A stretch of DNA of 64,000 nt from Citrus sinensis (lineage: Eukaryota > Streptophyta > Magnoliopsida > Sapindales > Rutaceae), in assembly GCF_022201045.2 (NCBI RefSeq), contig NC_068559.1, forward strand, positions 1,364,001 through 1,428,000, in the 5' to 3' direction. Positions within the stretch are counted from its first letter, which is position 1. Each line of letters starts with the position of its first letter. The notes below the pieces were generated by a model. That model saw only the letters and a list, made by a program, of their open reading frames with translations. It searched no databases and was not told the origin of the DNA. The position numbers and the translations under genes were made by a program. Below are positions 12,549 to 23,056 of the stretch, in pieces.

Positions 12549-13263
12549 AAATATGTGCCTGAAAAGCATAAAAGATTTAGTATGTTGTCACGCTTTTGTA
12601 CCATTAATGCTGTTTATTTTATTTTTTATTTTTTATCATTAAAGGGCTCTTAAGATAGCTAAGGCAACACTCAGCGGGAGTGTGCAACCCTATGAACATC
12701 ATTAATCAATATGCTAAGCATATTTGGAGGAATAGATTGAAAACAATGTAAACCCAAAGAGAAAGAAAAATTGTACTAGGCCAAGAAATCAGTTGCTTCA
12801 TTGGCTTCTCGGTAGATATGCTCCACTTTGGTCAATGCTATTTATTTTTCTTTTTTGTTATTTTCATTTGCTTCCCTGTAATGGAAGTACGTTGCCAAAT
12901 CGGTTGGGCACCAGTCTGTTGAGTTAAAGATTCTAATTAATTTGCAACCAAAGTAGGTTGGTGTGAGTGGTTCAGCACCTCACTCTTTAAGAGAGGTCAG
13001 GGGTTCAACGCCCCGCTCTCGTATGAAGTCACCACTTTGGCCAGCACTTTAACTCTTACGGGCCGATCCGGTGCGAGCGAGAATTAGTCTGGGTTGTGGT
13101 ACGGATTTAAAAGTACCTCCCACAATTGGAGCACACTCAGGATCACCTCGTGATTCAGACAAAAAAAAAAAAGATTCTAATTTGCATAGAATGATATTCA
13201 CAAAATAATTATAAAAGCATGATAACATAACCAAATCTTCTATGCTTTCAGGCACACATATTT
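12549..13263. mobile_element. Fold-back element with about 52-bp imperfect inverted ends
   Basis: The sequence at 12549-12600 (AAATATGTGCCTGAAAAGCA...) recurs inverted at 13211-13263 with roughly 85 percent identity including small indels. The interior holds a later SINE insertion (12946-13172). Removing the SINE leaves a unit of about 490 bp. No target duplication is obvious. A MITE or fold-back transposon is the simplest reading. Confidence 0.5.
12946..13172 (+). mobile_element. tRNA-derived SINE
   Basis: The 5' part contains an A-box-like TGGTGTGAGTGG (about 12959) and a B-box-like GGTTCAACGCC about 35 bp further on, the spacing of an internal Pol III promoter. The body ends in a 12-base poly-A at 13161-13172. 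It is flanked by an imperfect direct repeat: AAGATTCTAATT(AATT)TGCA before it (about 12927-12945) and AAGATTCTAATTTGCA after it (13171-13186). These are the hallmarks of LINE-mobilised SINE insertion. I do not assign the family. Confidence 0.75.
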
Positions 13264-13336
13264 ACATTTAATCAAGGACAAAACTACTTTGCAACCCTGG
13301 TACCAAATACCTAAATTTGGTTTTTTTTTTTTTTTG

Positions 13337-13570
13337 CAGTCCCTATTGTTTTCTGTAAATAATAAAAACAATAAGTGTCAAAAATTTTAAGCAATAAGCC
13401 CCAATTAAAATATAATAATTTCAAAATTTTTAAAAATTTATTTGGCATTTTCTTTAGCAATCCCTATTGTTTTCTGTAAATAATAAAAACCATATATTTT
13501 AATAATTTTATGTAATAAGCCCTAATTAAAATATAATAATTTTCAAATTATAAAAAAATTATTCTATTTA
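13337..13570. repeat. Diverged tandem duplication, period about 121 bp
   Basis: The sequence CCCTATTGTTTTCTGTAAAT begins at 13341 and again at 13462. Similarity continues through ATAATAAAAAC and TAATTAAAATATAATAATTT in both copies. Identity is roughly 80 percent. It is noncoding. Confidence 0.7.
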
Positions 13571-16149
13571 TCTCATTCTCAAATCAGTTTGTCCTACTTT
13601 AAATCTTAATTTATTCATTATCAAACATATAATTCTTCTAAAACATTAAAAAATAAGAGTCTTCTAAACTACATAAATTAGATTAATTTCTTAAACACAA
13701 AATCTCAGAAAAATAATACTGCATTTTCTCAAAAGAAATATATTGCGTTTATGTTTTCTTCATTACCATTGTAATTAAAAAAAGAGTTATATCTTACTTT
13801 GTATAACAAGATCTAATCAATTAGAGCCTACTAAATGCGATTAAAGATAGTAGGATGGGTTTACTTTACTAAAATTTAATCTCAATAAGGTGTTTGGCAT
13901 GGATAAGTAAACTAAAAATAATACAGCTTAGGCTACCAAATTATCATGTGATAATGATTTTTTTTTTTACCCTAAGGAGACCCTAGAATAAGTTTTTTAG
14001 ACTAAATTTTTGTCTTATGTTAACAACAGAAAATAAAAAATGTTACCTTAGAAGCCTAAAAAGTTAGTTAATTTTAATTTTTTTTAAAGGTATTCTCCCA
14101 TAATCTATTAATTTAATTTATCATTTTAAATTTAAGTTTCATTCTTTATAATTTTAAATTTAAGTAATTGAATAAATATTATACAATGCATTTGTTTTCA
14201 CATTAAATAAATAATTGATCAGCTTCATACGTGTAATAAGATAATATTTTATATAATTTCAAATTTACATGTAGAACTATATTATTTTGAAAATATTATT
14301 TATAAATTCTATAATGAAATTTAAACGATTGTCAAGAATTTATTTAATATTTATTTATTTTCATTTTAATATTGTCAAAAATTTTATAAAACCTTGTCCA
14401 ATCTTGTATTACACTAAAAACAAGATAATATTATTATAATCCAATTGGTATTTTAAGTAAACGGGAGTGGAGAATATTATGGGAAATTAAAATAATCCAA
14501 CCATAATTTTAATATATAAATATGCTCATTTACTAAATTACCTTTGACCCATATCATAAAATATTTTAATGGACTAATATGTCAAAATTCGAAAACTTAA
14601 TCTTTCTTTGTTTTTTTAGTAAATAGAATGGACTGCATCGTTAATAATCATGTAAGTGCATCCATGCCATTGAAATAGCTTTTACAACTCTCGGGTTGAA
14701 TTCAATGGTTGGATCACAAAAATACAGAAGGTGGTGTATAAAACTACAGTTGCATTGTAACTAGGCCCTTTAATAAAAGAAAAATAAGAGAAACGCTAAG
14801 AGAGCACATGCAAACGAACAAAAATTATAAGAGAGAGGGAGAGAGAAAGATTTGGGTGGACTTAAAATGAGGATAGAGAGAATAAAAATTCATGATTATT
14901 TCATTTTAATAAATCTCAACTATCCATCTATTTTGATTGAACATATATAAAAGAGGGTTATATCTATTATATATTGGTGTTTTTATTTTTTAATGCAAAC
15001 ATAATATTAAATCGTACAGTTTAATAAAATAAATTATTATTCGACGGTAAGAAAAAATTTGAAGACGCTGCCATCTAAGAATTATTATTACTATTAATAT
15101 ATATAAAATTAATATTTGCATGCAAAGATGAGGTGTCTGCATGTAAGGCAAAGCACACAAAGAATGATTTAGAATAAACAGAGGTAGCATGAGCATGTGC
15201 TGCCGCTGCACCGGCCAACCAGTGCCTCGGAACTAACAAAATTTTCTTAAGAGCTTGCACCCGTCACCCAGTAGCTTTACAAAACCAGTTGGATCACTTG
15301 GACCATTTATTTTTATTTAATTAATTTATATGCAGAAAAAGAAAAAGAAAAAACAAATTGTCTGATGATATTGAGCTCGTCTGATGCATGCTCTGATTCT
15401 CAATTGGGTAACCTTTTGCTCGTCCATGTTTGGTTTTGAAATAAACATCATCTGCCTGCTCGTGGGGCTTTGTAATTAACTTAAATGTAAGCTTCGAGGG
15501 GAGCTGTTCCATTCTCAGCCACAATTTCTTTATTTTATTGTAAATTTTAAAATTTGTTTGTAACTAAACTGACGTACAGGCCGAAAAAAATTGCTTGGGA
15601 TTATTCCACCAACTCAGTATGTGATAAAATAATAAACTTTTTTTTTATTAATATATTGATATTTTAATGTTAAATTTAGTGAGTTTTCGAAAGACCTACT
15701 GCTATGTACTGTTGGATATATTATTTAAAAATGTGTTCGGTAACAATAATTGCATAAAAAGTTAATTGTTTTTGTTTAATTACAGGGGGACCGTCTTAAA
15801 TCCAATGCCACAAAGCTGATGTTTCCTTCGTTAATTTACAAAAATATATTATATTATATACACTCTTTCAGAATACAAATTACCATGAATTGTCATATGT
15901 GAAATGATTAGTTAAATATCATTTTAGATACCAAAAAGTAATAGGTAGACAGTGTTAATTGTTGATACCAGCTCGTTATTATGCCACCATCTAATTATAT
16001 TTTATAACATAAATAAAATATATTTATGATGATTTGAAATTTATTTATAGTGTATTTATAGTGCATCCATCATGCCACAGTACGAAAGCTTACCCTCATA
16101 CTTATTGGAGAAATATCTACTTTTATATAAGGAAAATTACACCTTGGGG
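13571..16149. other. Intergenic, AT-rich, no gene seen
   Basis: No frame with recognisable protein features. Low-complexity A/T DNA dominates, with a GA-rich patch at 14830-14850. Short minus-strand frames around 14990-15524 are composition artefacts. Confidence 0.5.
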
Positions 16150-16336
16150 GTGGCTGAGAGCGGATCAGGATTCTCTCCTGATCTGATCTTTATCTGAGCA
16201 AGTGCTTTTAATATGATTGGTGGTTAATAAATGAAAAATAAAAAATAGTTAAATCTTAACTATTCACTAATACTAAAATACAAGTGGCAATCAAGAGTGC
16301 TCAGATCAGGAGAGGATTTCAATCCGACTAAGAGTC
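16150..16336. mobile_element. Small MITE, copy 2 of the 8296 family
   Basis: The left end (CGGATCAGGATTCTCTCCTG from 16161) and the reverse complement of the right end (ending about 16326) share about 24 bp with 4-5 mismatches, giving a clear terminal inverted repeat. The interior shares AT-rich sequence (AAATCTTA, TTAATAAAT) with the copy at 8296-8476. No transposase is encoded. Exact tips are uncertain by about 10 bp. Confidence 0.65.
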
Positions 16337-16619
16337 CAATGTAATCAAATCATCCATTTTTAAATGGTATTAGGAGTGAATCTTCTAACACCCTTAAAAT
16401 TCCTTGCAAAACTCCACATTTTTATATTTAGAATTTAACCTTAACAGTTAAAAATACATAAAGATATTTTTTTCAAACTATCTTCAATGCGTTATAATTT
16501 CTATTTTTATTAACGTGAAGTAATATGTTTATTGAAATTATTTTAGATCATGGGAGACTATTGAAACTGAAATAGAAATTTCACAAGTCACGCAAAAAAA
16601 ATTATTAAATTTAAAGAGT

Positions 16620-18095
16620 TTATCATTACAATAAATATATTCTTTTGCAACCATATTTTTTTGTGGCAACTTAATTTTTGTTATAAAATGTGACTTTCTA
16701 GGACAATAGTTGATCTTGTCGCTAAATGTCTTTTTTATTCTATGACTAAAATTAAATTCATCACAAAATCTTATATTTTTGCAACCGACAACAATTCTCG
16801 TCGCAAAAGCATTTGCCAAATATACTTATTTTTATTTTATTTGCGACCAAACAAAATTTCGTCTCAAATTCTATACTTTCAGCCATCCCTTGAAGATTTC
16901 ATTACACACACACACACACACATATATATATAACCCAAATTTTAGTCCCAAAAATCTACTTTTTGCAACCTGTTTCAACTTGTCGCAAAAAGTCAAAGAT
17001 TTTGGTGGGAAATCTACTGCCAAACAAATTGTTGAAAGATACTTATAATATTTTTTGCGACAAATCATTATTTAGTTGTTAAAGTAGACATTTCACGACC
17101 AAATTTAAACTAGCCACAAAAAAGATGATAAAAAATTTCTTTTTGTGACTAATCATGATTGGTCACAAATTGTATAATTTAGCGACAACTTTAGAATATT
17201 GTTGCAAAAAATGAAATATTATGGCCGAGATTCGACCGCTTTACATAATTTAAACTCAATTTGAACAATTTTTTGTGACCAAAAATTAAATATGGTCGCA
17301 AAAGACTTACATGTTTTGTATATTTGTATTATTCTTCTCTCTTTCCTTTTTTCCTTTTCATCTCTAAGTTCTCTCACTTTTACAATTCTCATTCTCTTGT
17401 TCACTCTCTATCTTCTTAGCTTATTTTTCTTACAACTTTTTTTTTACACATTCTTATTTGATTGTCATGTGTAAAAGTTAACTAACCTTTGTGTTTTGAA
17501 TTTTTTTTTGTGTAGAAATTAAATATTGAAGATCATATACACAAAGAGGTGAAGAAAATCAAGATGCAAGGAGGTAAAGAAAATCAAGAAATTTATGAAT
17601 AAATATAATTGTTCCAAATGTTTCAATTATGTAATTGTTCTAAATGATATAATTTCATTAGCTAAAATTTTGTGTATTTTTTATCAATTATAAAACTTTT
17701 AATTTAATTCTTATACTTTCGTGATGTTGGTTATAGTTGTTTGAATTATTAAAGAAAAATTTAAAAAATTAAACTAGTTAAACTTCTATAATATTATATT
17801 TAAAAATATATTTTTTGTGACCAGTTTAAGTATGGTTGCAAACATTGTAAATCTATGACGAAATGATTGGAGGCAAAAAAGTAACGGTGACAAACTGAAA
17901 TTTATTTTGTGACCATTTTTCCTTTGGCGCTAAAAGTCGTTTTCTATGACCAACTGATAAAGTGGTAGCGGATAATTTTCCTCGACGGATCTAATGTGAC
18001 CAACTTGCAACCATAACTTTTTGGTTGCAAATTATTTTTTGGTGACAAATTTAATAGTTTCTGCGACAAATTTATTGGTCGCATATGACCATAAT
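16620..18095. mobile_element. Block of dispersed GGTCGCAAA-type motifs, probable decayed CACTA-like element
   Basis: Variants of TTTGCGACCA and its complement TGGTCGCAAA recur about every 30-45 bp in alternating orientation across 16620-17310 and again 17810-18095. A motif-free interval of about 500 bp lies between. Arrays of short subterminal motifs in both orientations are typical of CACTA (En/Spm) ends. I could not find intact CACTA tips or a 3-bp target duplication, so this is inferred from the array only. A CA/TA microsatellite sits at 16903-16931. Confidence 0.45.
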
Positions 18096-21000
18096 TATAG
18101 TATTATTACATAAAGAACGAATATTAAGTTCTTTTTAGAGAGAAAAAGTCATGACCTTTTGCTGGATTTTATAAAAATATCGAAACGAAGGACATGATAT
18201 GAAACAAGGTTCTTAGTGATATCAAATGTACAAAACTTATAGTACAGGGGGCAATCCAAACTAAAATAGAGGTCACAAAAAAAAATATGTTTTAAGTTGA
18301 GAAATTTTATAGAGAAAATATTAAGATCTAGTGGGACTTGAAAAAAAAACGTGTAAGGTTATTTCTGTAATTAAAGTAGAAAAAGGGTTTTATAAGAGCT
18401 TTTGTGGGATGGAAGCAGCATCACTCTGAGACTGATTTGGATCTTAAAGCCAAAGGAAAATTAGGCCTTGCTAAGCCCACGGGCTACGCCTAGCGTCACA
18501 TGCCTTGCAAAGTAAGCACAACCGGATTTGGGAGTGAGATGCCTCCTATGGACTTCGTTCACTTTTGCAATCCAACTCGACAAGACTCATTCACAAGTTA
18601 TGATAATTGACTCTCTCAATTTTATTTTAATAGTCTCTATTTTTTAAATAAAAATAAATATTTATTATTCTCTCTTAAGTTTTCAATAGATAAATTCTCA
18701 TCTCTCACTTCTCTCTCATCTTTTAAATTGGTTCACACTATGAATCAAATATTAACTTTTAATCAAATCCCAAATTGAAATTAAATAAAATCTCAGATTG
18801 TCGCATAAAATCAAAATTAATATCATCATATAACAATAAAAACTACAATTTGTTTATAAAATTTAACAAAACTCAACATTAAAACTCATCTTGGTGGAGA
18901 TGATAGCTTGATGGTACAGAAAACATGTAGTGGTGGTAATGGTGTTGATGAAGTGGTGATGGTGACTGTTGTACAATTATACTGGAGAAAGAGATGGAGA
19001 GAGGAAGGGGTGGGGGATGTAGAGAAAGAATAAACTAAAATAATTATTTGTTTATGAAGGATAATTACAGAAAGCAAAAAGATAATTGAAAAGTAGGGGC
19101 TATAGAGATCGTTTGAGGGGATCAAATATCATTACATCTCATTCACATTAACTGAGTTCCTTTTGCTTTTTTTTTTTTTCTTTTTTGGAGACTAGCTTCT
19201 AAGCTCTAACACCTATTTTTCAATTACACTCCGTTTAATACTAAAATACTTTTTTTTTTTTATTTTACAAATTCACACTATTTATATTTGAGTCTTTAAT
19301 TTTTTTATGTTTTCCATCTCTTAAATTCTTTTGCAATGTTCTTATGTAACCCTCGTATAAATAATTCTGTTGGTAATAAATATTTTGTAGTTTTGTTATC
19401 TCTTTTATCTTCGAACTTTCTCTCTCTCTCTCCAAAACTTAAAAACATTGGATTCCCAAAAATAAATATAATTAATCTAAAAAATTATCTATTATTTTAA
19501 ATTTTATAAACCAATTTATTTTATCATCTGGCTCGAGCAAGAATCAACCAAACTCAAAGGATACATATAAAAAAGAAATAGATAAAAAAAAAGAGAAATA
19601 TAAATTTTCTAGATGAAAGTCATAAATTGAAAAAAACAAAGATAATAGATTGACAAGAAATTTGAAGTCTTTGCAATATCAATTTTAGAAACGGCTTGTC
19701 AAATAATTCACAACATTAATTAATGACAATCTTTGTTTGCTAACTCTCTTTTTTTTTCAGAATAACAAACTTAAATTATTTTATAAGTCACGACAATCTT
19801 AGACGAGCCTTGAAATTCAAGACTCTAAAAACTCTATTTTTTTTTCTTTTTCTATGTTTTGTATTTTTCAAAAATTGGTAGATGAGAACAATCTCAAGAG
19901 TCTAAATCTAACTATCCAAACATTTCAAACAGAGTGGGACAGCAATGACTTTTCAGGCATCTGGGCCTGTAAATCCAGTTGGCATTTTACCAAGAAACAA
20001 ACAGAAAAATGACCAAGGTCGGCAAATATCCTGTTTCTGATTTGAATATGCCGGCAAATTTTCAAGCCAACCCAACTATATGCATTTATGATTCTTGTTC
20101 CTTTTCGAAGAATTTTTTTAAACAAAAAAAAAAAAATCCTCATAATGGCTTTCCTTTTAATTAAAAAAACAAAACGCGATTAGTTAACCTATAACTAAAG
20201 AGTAAAGAGAATTCACATGCTTGCAAATCTCGTATCAAGATTCCACTTAATTTAATATTTAGAAGAATCATAGGAACGGATAAGTAAGAATAAGTTATGT
20301 CATCATTTTATAATTTTATTTTTTTTTGTAAAATCAATCATAAGTGAAACTACAGGCCTAATTATTATGTTTATACGATAAATTTAGTGCATGCATTGGC
20401 CTCAATAATTGATTATTGAGGCCTGATTGACTACAATTAAATTACAAAAAAATTTAATTTATATATAACACGAAAACCCACGTCTATGCACTGTCGATCA
20501 TTTTTAATTAACTCATGATTTAAAAAACTTGATACTTCCATAATAGAATAATCCAGTACAGTTGGAATGAAACTGAAAGGTTAATAATTTTATGTTTCAT
20601 TTAATTTTAATTTAAGAGATTTAAAAAAATTAACGAGTGCATATGAATCCAAAATTATTTGTACATTAAGGTTCTACTAATATATTTTAGTGACGTACAA
20701 TAAAATTAAGTATTTGTTTAGTGAGGACACTTGTTAAGTTTGAAATGTAAATTTGAGATTAGATCTCATTGTTTATGTATTATATAGTGTCAAATTAAAG
20801 ATTATTAAAGTGGTCTAATTTTAATTTTGCATTTTAAAATCTGTCAACATCTACATATGAAAATTATTTCAATAAACAAATAAAATTTTTACTCCATAGA
20901 GAATATTGTAATGATCGATAATAGTTCAAGTTATTTTTAGGTTTTAAACATGGGGTCATTGTAAGTAATCATACTCCATGTATAATTGTTATTTTTCTGA

Positions 21001-21536
21001 AGTACCCGGAGAATATATAGATAATAATCAAAATCAATCTTTAAAATTTTTTATCTTTATTTTTTAAAGAACTTTTTATCATGTTAATATGTTGTCCACG
21101 ATTCACCGAAATGAAAAATTTTCCAATTGAAAAATGAAGACGCGACAAGTCAATATCGAGAAAACCTTTGCCATGAAATTAAATTATACAATGACAAAAG
21201 GAATGGCCAGCAAAGGCAGAATTTCCATTAAAATACCTTAAGTGTTAGGGTAAGATAACAGTCACTTCGTTGGATTCCCGCTGCCTTAAAACAAAAGGGG
21301 CTCATAATTTAAAGGATCAAAATTGTGACCGTGAGCCCGGCGACCACAAAATTCCTCAAAAAGGAGATTAAAAAAAATATATATCTTTTTATGCTCCCAA
21401 GGGAAAAAAAAAAAAGAGGAAGACAGAACTCAATTCAATTATCTATTGGATCAGGATCAAAGTGATCAGTCAATCACAGAAATTCCATCACTTGTTAAAA
21501 AAGTGAAAAGTCAAACTGAGTTTACAAGTCAACGTA
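18096..21536. other. Intergenic, downstream of the BAHD gene
   Basis: No gene recognised. The segment 18415-18600 is less AT-rich than its surroundings but has no open frame of note. A perfect 11-bp hairpin (GGCCTCAATAA, 20398-20408, complement 20413-20423, 4-base loop) is the only structure seen. The right end must hold the 3' UTR of the BAHD gene. Confidence 0.5.
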
Positions 21537-22907
21537 TTACATTGTGGGGTCATCATGCGGTGTGGTCCTCACCAGCTTAAGCGCGAGATGCTCGTACTTG
21601 TCAACTGCACTTGTGGGAACCGCCACCATCACCTTAACAGCGTCCGTCTGATTGAAAACCGGCAGAAACAGGCAATACCTGTCGCAGCAAATGGGACCCA
21701 CTTGAGTCGGCCTCCCCATCCCAAAGTCAACTCTCTCTAACCCTAGCCTTGACCACTGCGACACTATCAACACCCCGACTGAGTCGGGACACGCTCTCGT
21801 TTGACTCACTGAGTCTATCACCGACTTCACATACTCACTATCAACTCTCTCTTTCGCCTTTTTAACCAACATTGCTGCATGCCCTAAGCCCTTCTCTGTC
21901 AAATCTTTAACCCTCGTTTGAGCACAGCCTAATACAAATGCATTGCCATAATAGCCACTGGGTAGACTCGGCTTGACACGGTTACGTACATTGATGCTAA
22001 ATAGAAGCTTCAAGATTTGATTCGACGGAAGATTCAACGACCTAGCCCAGCTTCTCCACACATGAGCTGAAAGAACTTCAAATGACGTGTAAGCCAGCTC
22101 ACTGGGTCGACTCGTGGACAGAGCCAGCTTCCGCAGCTCGTTTAAGCGTCGTTTATCGAACGTTATTGAAGTGGGAACAAGCCTTTCGTTGGAAAAACGA
22201 GAAACAAAACCACAAAGATCAGCCACTCTGTTGAATTCCAGGTGACTCACTGAGCTGGCACGTGTATGTGCATGCTGTTGACGTGATGAGGAGGAGTTCA
22301 TTAGGTGGCGATCCCAAACGGGTTTCGGTAGAGAATGGCCACCACCCAGTTCGTTATGACGGCTCGTAGATAACTCAGTAAACAAGTTGAGGAACTCGGC
22401 GCTACCGATACCATCGCAAACACAATGGTTAAAGCCAATACCGAGCGCTGCGGCTCCATCTCTAAGCCACGTCAGCTGAACGACAAGAAGTGGGGCCCCT
22501 TTGAGAACATCCGCCACGTATAACGACAGCAGTTTCCTCCACTGAGTAACATACCTGGGAGCCCTCTCAAAATCGTTGATCGTACTTTCACGGTCGACGG
22601 CTTCGATGAACACAGCGCCTTGGCCTAGACACACGACTTCCAATAAGCCCGACCCGTCTTGTTTAGCTCTGACCCGACCCGCGAGGGGATAGTAAGGAAC
22701 CAAGGCTTTGGCGAGTGCGGACTTGACACGAGCCACGGTGACAAGTGGGTCCAAGCCAGGGCGAGGTCTGTAGACCAAGAGATACTCAATAGTGAAACGC
22801 AAGAAAAGCTGAGAATCAAGAGCTGAGAGAGACAAAACTGTAGATGGGGTTGTCTCAGAAGGATATATAACTGTAGCTTCTTTGCCATGCAGTGAGCTTG
22901 CTGCCAT
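21537..22907 (-). CDS. BAHD-family acyltransferase (HXXXD type)
   Basis: A 456-residue protein if translation starts at the MAASSLHGKE methionine (22907). The open frame continues 34 codons further upstream to an ATG at 23009, but those residues are unlike the family. Catalytic HCVCD lies at residues 161-165, positioned as in BAHD enzymes. The structural DFGWG motif appears as DFGMG at 394-398, a Trp-to-Met change. The N-terminal PLAGR motif (74-78) and the overall length are typical. Such cytosolic enzymes move acyl groups from CoA thioesters to alcohols or amines in secondary or surface-lipid metabolism. The substrate cannot be read from sequence. No intron is seen. Position next to ABI4 recalls the Arabidopsis ABI4-BAHD neighbour pair. 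Confidence 0.9.
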   Translation of the reverse strand: MAASSLHGKEATVIYPSETTPSTVLSLSALDSQLFLRFTIEYLLVYRPRPGLDPLVTVARVKSALAKALVPYYPLAGRVRAKQDGSGLLEVVCLGQGAVFIEAVDRESTINDFERAPRYVTQWRKLLSLYVADVLKGAPLLVVQLTWLRDGAAALGIGFNHCVCDGIGSAEFLNLFTELSTSRHNELGGGHSLPKPVWDRHLMNSSSSRQQHAHTRASSVSHLEFNRVADLCGFVSRFSNERLVPTSITFDKRRLNELRKLALSTSRPSELAYTSFEVLSAHVWRSWARSLNLPSNQILKLLFSINVRNRVKPSLPSGYYGNAFVLGCAQTRVKDLTEKGLGHAAMLVKKAKERVDSEYVKSVIDSVSQTRACPDSVGVLIVSQWSRLGLERVDFGMGRPTQVGPICCDRYCLFLPVFNQTDAVKVMVAVPTSAVDKYEHLALKLVRTTPHDDPTM

Positions 22908-23042
22908 GTTTGTGTTGTGTGTTTCTCTTTGGCTTGTTTTGTTTTGAATTATTATTGTTCTCTTGATATGTGGGGTTTTTATCACGACAAGAGAGAGCAG
23001 AGCACTCACAAAATTACAAGTTTAATTGGTGGTGTTTTTTAT

Positions 23043-23056
23043 TTATTTATATAAAC
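23043..23056 (-). promoter_or_regulatory. Candidate TATA box of the BAHD gene
   Basis: The minus strand reads TTTATATAAATAAA about 140 bp upstream of the preferred ATG at 22907 and about 35 bp upstream of the alternative ATG at 23009. A leader starting from here would favour initiation at 22907. Confidence 0.4.

Noticed and set aside
12471-12653. Plus-strand frame MDFSQYAKKYFAFFVLKYVP...
   Set aside because: Overlaps the left arm of a fold-back inverted repeat, whose inverted copy does not preserve the frame.
22908-23009. N-terminal extension of the BAHD frame to 23009
   Set aside because: The extra 34 residues are unlike any BAHD N-terminus, while MAASSLHGKE at 22907 fits the family start.
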